Positions 12,025 to 12,036 of a DNA stretch of 12,036 nt are shown here, piece after piece. A program made the position numbers and the translations under genes. Position 1 is the first letter of the stretch, and each line of letters begins with the position of its first letter. The stretch comes from an uncultured Lachnospiraceae bacterium (lineage in GTDB: Bacteria > Bacillota > Clostridia > Lachnospirales > Lachnospiraceae), in the NCBI GenBank assembly GCA_910578475.1, contig CAJTRK010000057.1:1-12036 (forward strand). The letters run 5' to 3'. The notes beneath the pieces are model-generated. The model made no database searches and was not told the origin of the DNA. It was given only the letters and a program-made list of their open reading frames with translations.

Positions 12025-12036
12025 GCGAATTTGTGC
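12003..12036 (+). CDS. Start of a further gene, cut by the window edge
   Basis: GTG at 12003 follows GGAGG (11993-11997) by 5 nt and reads MKNKFFTREFV to the window end without a stop. An in-frame ATG at 11991 is an alternative start with no RBS. Only 11 codons are visible, so no family can be named. It may be the next gene of the antiporter cluster or an unrelated one. Confidence 0.4.
   Translation, partial: MKNKFFTREFV

Overview
The window looks like chromosomal DNA from an anaerobic Gram-positive bacterium of the Lachnospiraceae/Clostridia type. The evidence is strong AAGGAGG-type ribosome binding sites, consensus sigma-A promoters, tightly packed co-directional genes, and the particular protein families present (a GH51 arabinofuranosidase, a CxxC-tailed PRTase, a Tet(M)-like GTPase and an Mrp-type antiporter). 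No tRNA, rRNA, CRISPR array, insertion sequence or integrase was seen.

Left part (1-1900). A promoter at 83-111 drives an orotate phosphoribosyltransferase-like gene (182-820). It ends at a perfect 18-bp hairpin (835-881) that separates it from a convergent gene on the minus strand, a small P-loop kinase/ATPase (919-1581). The kinase has a notable minus-strand leader (about 1582-1735): a 10-residue open reading frame with an excellent RBS and an Arg-Leu-Arg motif, followed by two mutually exclusive RNA stems, the second ending one base before the kinase Shine-Dalgarno sequence. This resembles the ribosome-stalling attenuators of antibiotic-response genes.

Middle (1786-3880). A divergent promoter (1786-1814) and a nested inverted repeat in the 5' leader precede a complete intracellular GH51 alpha-L-arabinofuranosidase.

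Right part (3912-11918). A perfect consensus promoter (TTGACA, 17 bp, TATAAT) probably drives one long operon of nine genes with spacings from a 26-nt overlap to a 17-nt gap. First is an N-terminally shortened CobS homologue with its metal-binding acidic residues replaced, probably a pseudoenzyme. It overlaps by 4 nt a 958-residue fusion of a Tet(M)/EF-G-like ribosomal GTPase with a C-terminal YacP/Rae1-type NYN nuclease domain. Two bases later begins a multisubunit cation/proton antiporter cluster in the order mrpE, F, G, DUF4040 (MrpA-like fragment), MbhE+MnhB (mrpB), C, D. This order is closer to archaeal Mbh-type modules than to the classical mrpABCDEFG order. The large MrpA/NuoL-like subunit is not in the window.

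The right edge (11919-12036) holds possible alternative RNA stems around an RBS and the likely first codons of another gene. The most novel element is the ribosome-directed GTPase-nuclease fusion placed in one operon with a CobS-derived membrane pseudoenzyme and an ion antiporter. The second is the leader upstream of the P-loop kinase.
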